Assembly (NCBI GenBank): GCA_018697195.1
Contig: CM031857.1
Location: 98,217,674 to 98,281,673, forward strand
DNA: 64,000 bases
Direction of reading: 5' to 3'
Source: Certhia americana
Lineage: Eukaryota > Chordata > Aves > Passeriformes > Certhiidae
In this document: positions 60,187-64,000 of the stretch, in pieces
Numbering within the stretch: the stretch's first letter is position 1
Layout: every line of letters starts with the position of its first letter
Translations under genes and position numbers: made by a program
The notes under the pieces: generated by a model
Databases searched by the model: none
What the model was told of the DNA's origin: nothing
The model's input: the letters and a program-made list of their open reading frames with translations, nothing else

Positions 60187-63100
60187 ACCCTTGACTTTCC
60201 AGCAATTCCCAGCCCAAAGTTTTTCTTTTCTCTGACATTGTCTTGTACCACTTGCACACTGCTGGTGTGCTCATGGAAACATTTCTTCTCAGCCCTGGTA
60301 ATTACTTGCTCACCAAACCTGATTCAGTGGAAACATAGCAGCTTCATCACACAACCACTTTCCTCTGCCAAGCCCAGCTCTACCACACTTACTTTCCCTG
60401 AATATTCCTCTTCAGCCACATTGTCTCACATGGGAAGAGGATGTTGGTCTAAACCCAGACTTTTCAGGTGGAGGAGCCTTGCTGCTCTGGTTAATTCAAT
60501 TCTTTAGATGCATCTAACACTGGAAAAAATATTTTCATCCCCTCCATTCTGGGGGCTGCTATTCAGAGCCCTATTCTTTGGCTGGCCTGCCCCAATCTGT
60601 ACCCTTTGACAGGTGTGAAAATTGGGAACCCAACCAAGAATAAAAGTGATAGTATGGTCTTATTCTCAAGGAAAGGGAAAAAAAATAAAAGAACGGACTA
60701 AAGAATTTAATTAACTCCCACCCAAATAAAAGCACAGAGAAACATCTTTAGGTATGTCTTAGAAATTCAAAATAACTGGAGTAGCCATTTTAAAATGAAA
60801 TTTGGCCATGAATTCCAGAGAGAGAAACTAAGAATTTTTTTTTTTTTGACATGTAGAATATAACCCCTTTGCTAATATTGACTAGCATTGCAAAAGGAGA
60901 GACATAAGGTGTTCATAAAAACTGTCTCTAAATGCTTTTCTAGGTCAGGAGCAGCATCCTAAATTATGTTTGTAAACTACCAGTTAGCCAAGGAAAACAG
61001 AGGCACCCTGGTTTTACCAAGACCGTCCCCTAATGCCTTCTAATTATGAGAACCCCATAATTTGCTTCAGCTCTCTTGAACCATGATTTTGAGGGCTGCC
61101 TGGAATGAGAACAGTCTGGGGACTGTTTGTACACTAGAGTGTTGAAACCCCTGGCTAGCAGAGGCAATTATCCTGGCTGCTTTTGCTCCCACCTATATTT
61201 CGTAAACACCAAAGGTCACCAAGAGGGAACTGAATTAACAAGAAAAACCCAAATCCTCAAACAAATAACCCTGCTGAAAGGAAGATCTTATTCTTCTCAT
61301 GTCGTCTGGTTGCTAGGTTGAGTAGACAAGGCTATCTTAATTTTTTTATAGCCTAATAGAGGAGACCATGTCCAGGAAGCCATTGTAAGAAGCGAGGTTT
61401 AGAGCACGGATCATTAGCACCAGGCCCCAGCCTTCTCTTTTCTCTCATAAGGTCTTTGATCTGTGAGTAAGAAACAACTGTCTTTTGGAAATATTCAGCA
61501 AGAAAAAAATTGACCCCCAATGTATCCAAACACTGCAGCTACAGGGAAGTTACTGCTACCTCACCAAAGTTATTTTTACAGCATCAACAGAAGCAGAAAT
61601 CACAGTGCCCAGGCCCTTTTGAAACTGTTATTGGCTGCAGAAGTGCAGGACTTCATCTTTAACTTCACTCTGCTTTTAAGTAATGAGTGTGTACTGTGTC
61701 ATAGCCAAGGTTTGAGAAGCTGCAGAGGATGTGGGTATGTTGTTTTCATAGACTCATTTGAAATTCAAATATCAATTGAGTAACTGGTTTTAAAAAAAAC
61801 GTGTTATTCTGCAATGCAGTGTGTGGCAAATAATTACATGACAAATTTCAAGTTATAAAATGTAAACATTTTTGCTTGAGAACTCTGAGGAAATGCTTAT
61901 ATTTTGTTACAGTGAAAATGTTTCTTTTACCACCACCTGACCTGAAAGCAGTTAATGGAATTTTTAAAAAAATATTCTCAATAAAAATTAGATCTGAGCA
62001 GATACCAAACTCTAAAAGTGCATCTTACAACTTAGAGGAGATTTTGAAACAGGTTTTTTAACAATGTGATGTCTGGCTTTCTGCAAACAGGTCAAATATT
62101 AATTATTTAAAAGCAAGGGATGAGAGCAAGTTTATGCACATGGCAGGAGATTGTTACCTGGGTACTACAACAGGAGGCCAGACCCTTGAATGCTATTGGT
62201 GTCCAGTCCTGATTTTTCCACTGACAGATTGTATGATCTTGAATAACTCATGTAAACAAATCAGAAGGCTTTTAAGGATTTAAGGAATTTAAGGATTGGT
62301 AGGTAAATGCTTTAAATAATCCTTTGAAGGAAATTTTCAGTCAGTGCATGCATAACCAAACAGAAGTCTCAGGAGGGATTTAGCAATGCTAGATGAGACG
62401 CATGTGAAGGAAAGCAACTAATCCACATTCAGTTTTTACTGGATGATTTTCTCACTCTAGAAAGTCAACCTTTTATTATAGAAATAATATGATTTAATTT
62501 TATTTCCTACAAATTCTCTTCAAGTTCCAAGAAAGTAAATCTATTTTTGTAGTAAAGAATGGATATGGATTATTCTGGAGAGACATTTTAAGCAACAGAA
62601 AATAAATAGGGAACAATTATTTTCTTCCCTAACTGCATTTAATTTCCCACAGAATACTTTCTAGACAAATGATAGGGGTCGTAACCTTAATTGTTCAAAA
62701 CTGTTAAGCTAATTAATCTGTGAATTTATTTAGAAGTACATCAGGTTCTCTCTTACAGTACTGGGCTTTGAAAGTTCACAATAGGTTTCACATGAGAAGC
62801 ATGAGACTGATGCTGGCAGTCAGTTTATTTGCTTAGGTTGGGACAGGAGCAAGAAGAGAAACACTGCAAATGTTTACTCTGCATAAAATAATTTAATCAC
62901 ATCCATTAAGCTTGCAAGACTGAGTCAAATCACAAAAGCCTGTAGCACTGGTGAATTGCTCATTATTCTCTGCAGAATTATGGGAAATCATTAATGACTA
63001 CCATTTTATTAATGCTGTTAACATAATAATTCTTTTAAAGTAGAGGTCAATAAGAATTGTTGCCTGTAACACTTAGAGGAAAACTAGTTTCAAATTTCTT

Positions 63101-63549
63101 TGTGTGATTCGTGTTTTTTTCCTGACAGTTCTCAATCTACTGTAAAATCTGTACAGGTATAAAACCAGTGGGTGATCATTTAATACATCAGCAGAGCATC
63201 TCAGATAGGGAATTATGCTGTGAAACCATCTTAGCATGCATTCCCTGAGGGACTGTGCTGTGCTCTGAGTCTGAGAAGTACAGACAATTTAGTAAGTGGC
63301 CCCACACCTGGCCAAGGAATGAGCTTCAGGGGCATATCCATGTTATTCCCTGGTTTTCGTCTTTTAGAGCTGTCAGTGCCTTATGCTGGATTTTCCTACT
63401 GCTAAAATATCACCCTTAAAAATACTATTTTGTGGAAATTGTTTAATTCTGACCTTTGAAAGCACACATCCTCTCCTTTCTGAGATTCTGGTTCTTTTTG
63501 GTTCTGGTTTTTATTCTTTTGCTATATTTACGGCCAGAATTACACTAAG

Positions 63550-63740
63550 GAAAATAAAAAAAAACACCACCAACAAAAAACAACCAACCAAAAAAAAAAA
63601 AAAAAACCCAAAAAAACCAGACCAAACCAAACCAAAAAACCCACGAAAAATCCAACCAACAAGCAACAAAACAAAAAAAACAAAAAAGCCTTCAACCAAA
63701 CCACAGCACAGAAAGAACAAAACAGACACATCTCCCACCC
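63550..63740. repeat. A/C-rich low-complexity tract
   Basis: About 190 bases almost free of G and T, made of irregular AAAC and CCAA units. It gives false Lys/Pro/Thr-rich and, on the other strand, Phe/Gly/Val-rich frames. Confidence 0.95.
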
Positions 63741-64000
63741 CCCCCTACATTTTTACTTAGAGGAAATCAGAATTACATTTCTCAATGGATATGTGAAGGT
63801 TTGTTTATTTTGAAATTCAAATAAGTGTACATTGCTTAACAGCAAAAAAAAAAGTAGAAGCATGCATCTGTATGTATAGCATTCAGTATTTGCAAAAAGT
63901 AATAAATTGCCAGCACCATCTTAAAACAATTTGTGAATAAGGGTCAAATTCTCTAAATAATCTTACTAATTGTTCAGGCTTAGCAACAACCAAACACCAC

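Larger units (their letters stand above)
52982..64000. other. Intergenic, low-complexity tracts only
   Basis: No gene is recognisable. In chicken and human the next gene after FRMPD4 is, as I recall, PRPS2; none of its exons is visible here. Tracts seen: T/G-rich 53154-53205, poly(A) 54638-54656, poly(T) 59356-59372, A/C-rich 60072-60186 and 63550-63740. The 125-codon frame at 63383-63760 is made by the last of these. Two motif-dense, repeat-free stretches (58340-58760 and 62880-63060) are noted as possible conserved elements. Confidence 0.7.

Noticed and set aside
63383..63760. A 125-codon Lys/Pro/Thr-rich frame
   Set aside because: Most of it is encoded by the A/C low-complexity tract at 63550-63740.
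41961..64000. Search for PRPS2 or TLR7 exons expected next to FRMPD4
   Set aside because: No matching peptide or GC-rich first exon was seen; the next gene presumably lies beyond the window.

Overview
The window is vertebrate nuclear DNA, almost certainly from a bird and probably a songbird. It is AT-rich, has widely spaced exons with GT-AG introns, carries 5'-truncated CR1 LINEs ending in ATTCTATG-like 3' tails, and holds two LTRs that resemble songbird endogenous-retrovirus LTRs. No bacterial, phage or CRISPR feature is present.

The only gene I can support is FRMPD4 (FERM and PDZ domain-containing 4, also called Preso or Preso1), a postsynaptic scaffold, on the + strand. Thirteen exons lie between 11006 and about 41960. 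The first encodes the end of the PDZ domain. Nine small exons (19744-35226) encode the PDZ-FERM linker and the three-lobed FERM domain. Two large exons (35805-36866 and 37192-38463) encode a long acidic tail with a Homer-type PPxxF motif and a helical segment of the LGN-binding type. A terminal exon starts at 39589. The WW domain and most of the PDZ domain must lie upstream of the window. All junctions keep frame: the visible part gives about 1174 residues for the short form.

The most interesting point is the last splice junction. The exon ending at 38463 leaves a single G. Joining it to the acceptor at 39589 gives GTG then TAG, so the protein ends in ETTV, the PDZ ligand known from mammalian FRMPD4. 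A second AG five bases further on (exon start 39594) instead joins the same G to CT and opens a 450-codon frame that ends at 40945 in a helical domain. A 5-nt tandem acceptor can therefore switch between a PSD-95-type PDZ ligand and a much longer C-terminus.

Introns and flanks: 1-11005 is intron with an assembly gap (3146-3499) inside a CCCTTT pyrimidine repeat. The intron 11052-19743 holds a minus-strand LTR fragment abutting a CR1 element. Introns further on are mostly plain AT-rich DNA with small repeats and one MIR/L3-like relic. Beyond 41960 I see no gene up to 64000, only two CR1 pieces in opposite orientation (43141-44297), a complete minus-strand LTR (49535-50166) and low-complexity tracts. 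A paired hairpin element occurs twice, at about 29298-29394 and 52886-52981, and matches no family I can name.
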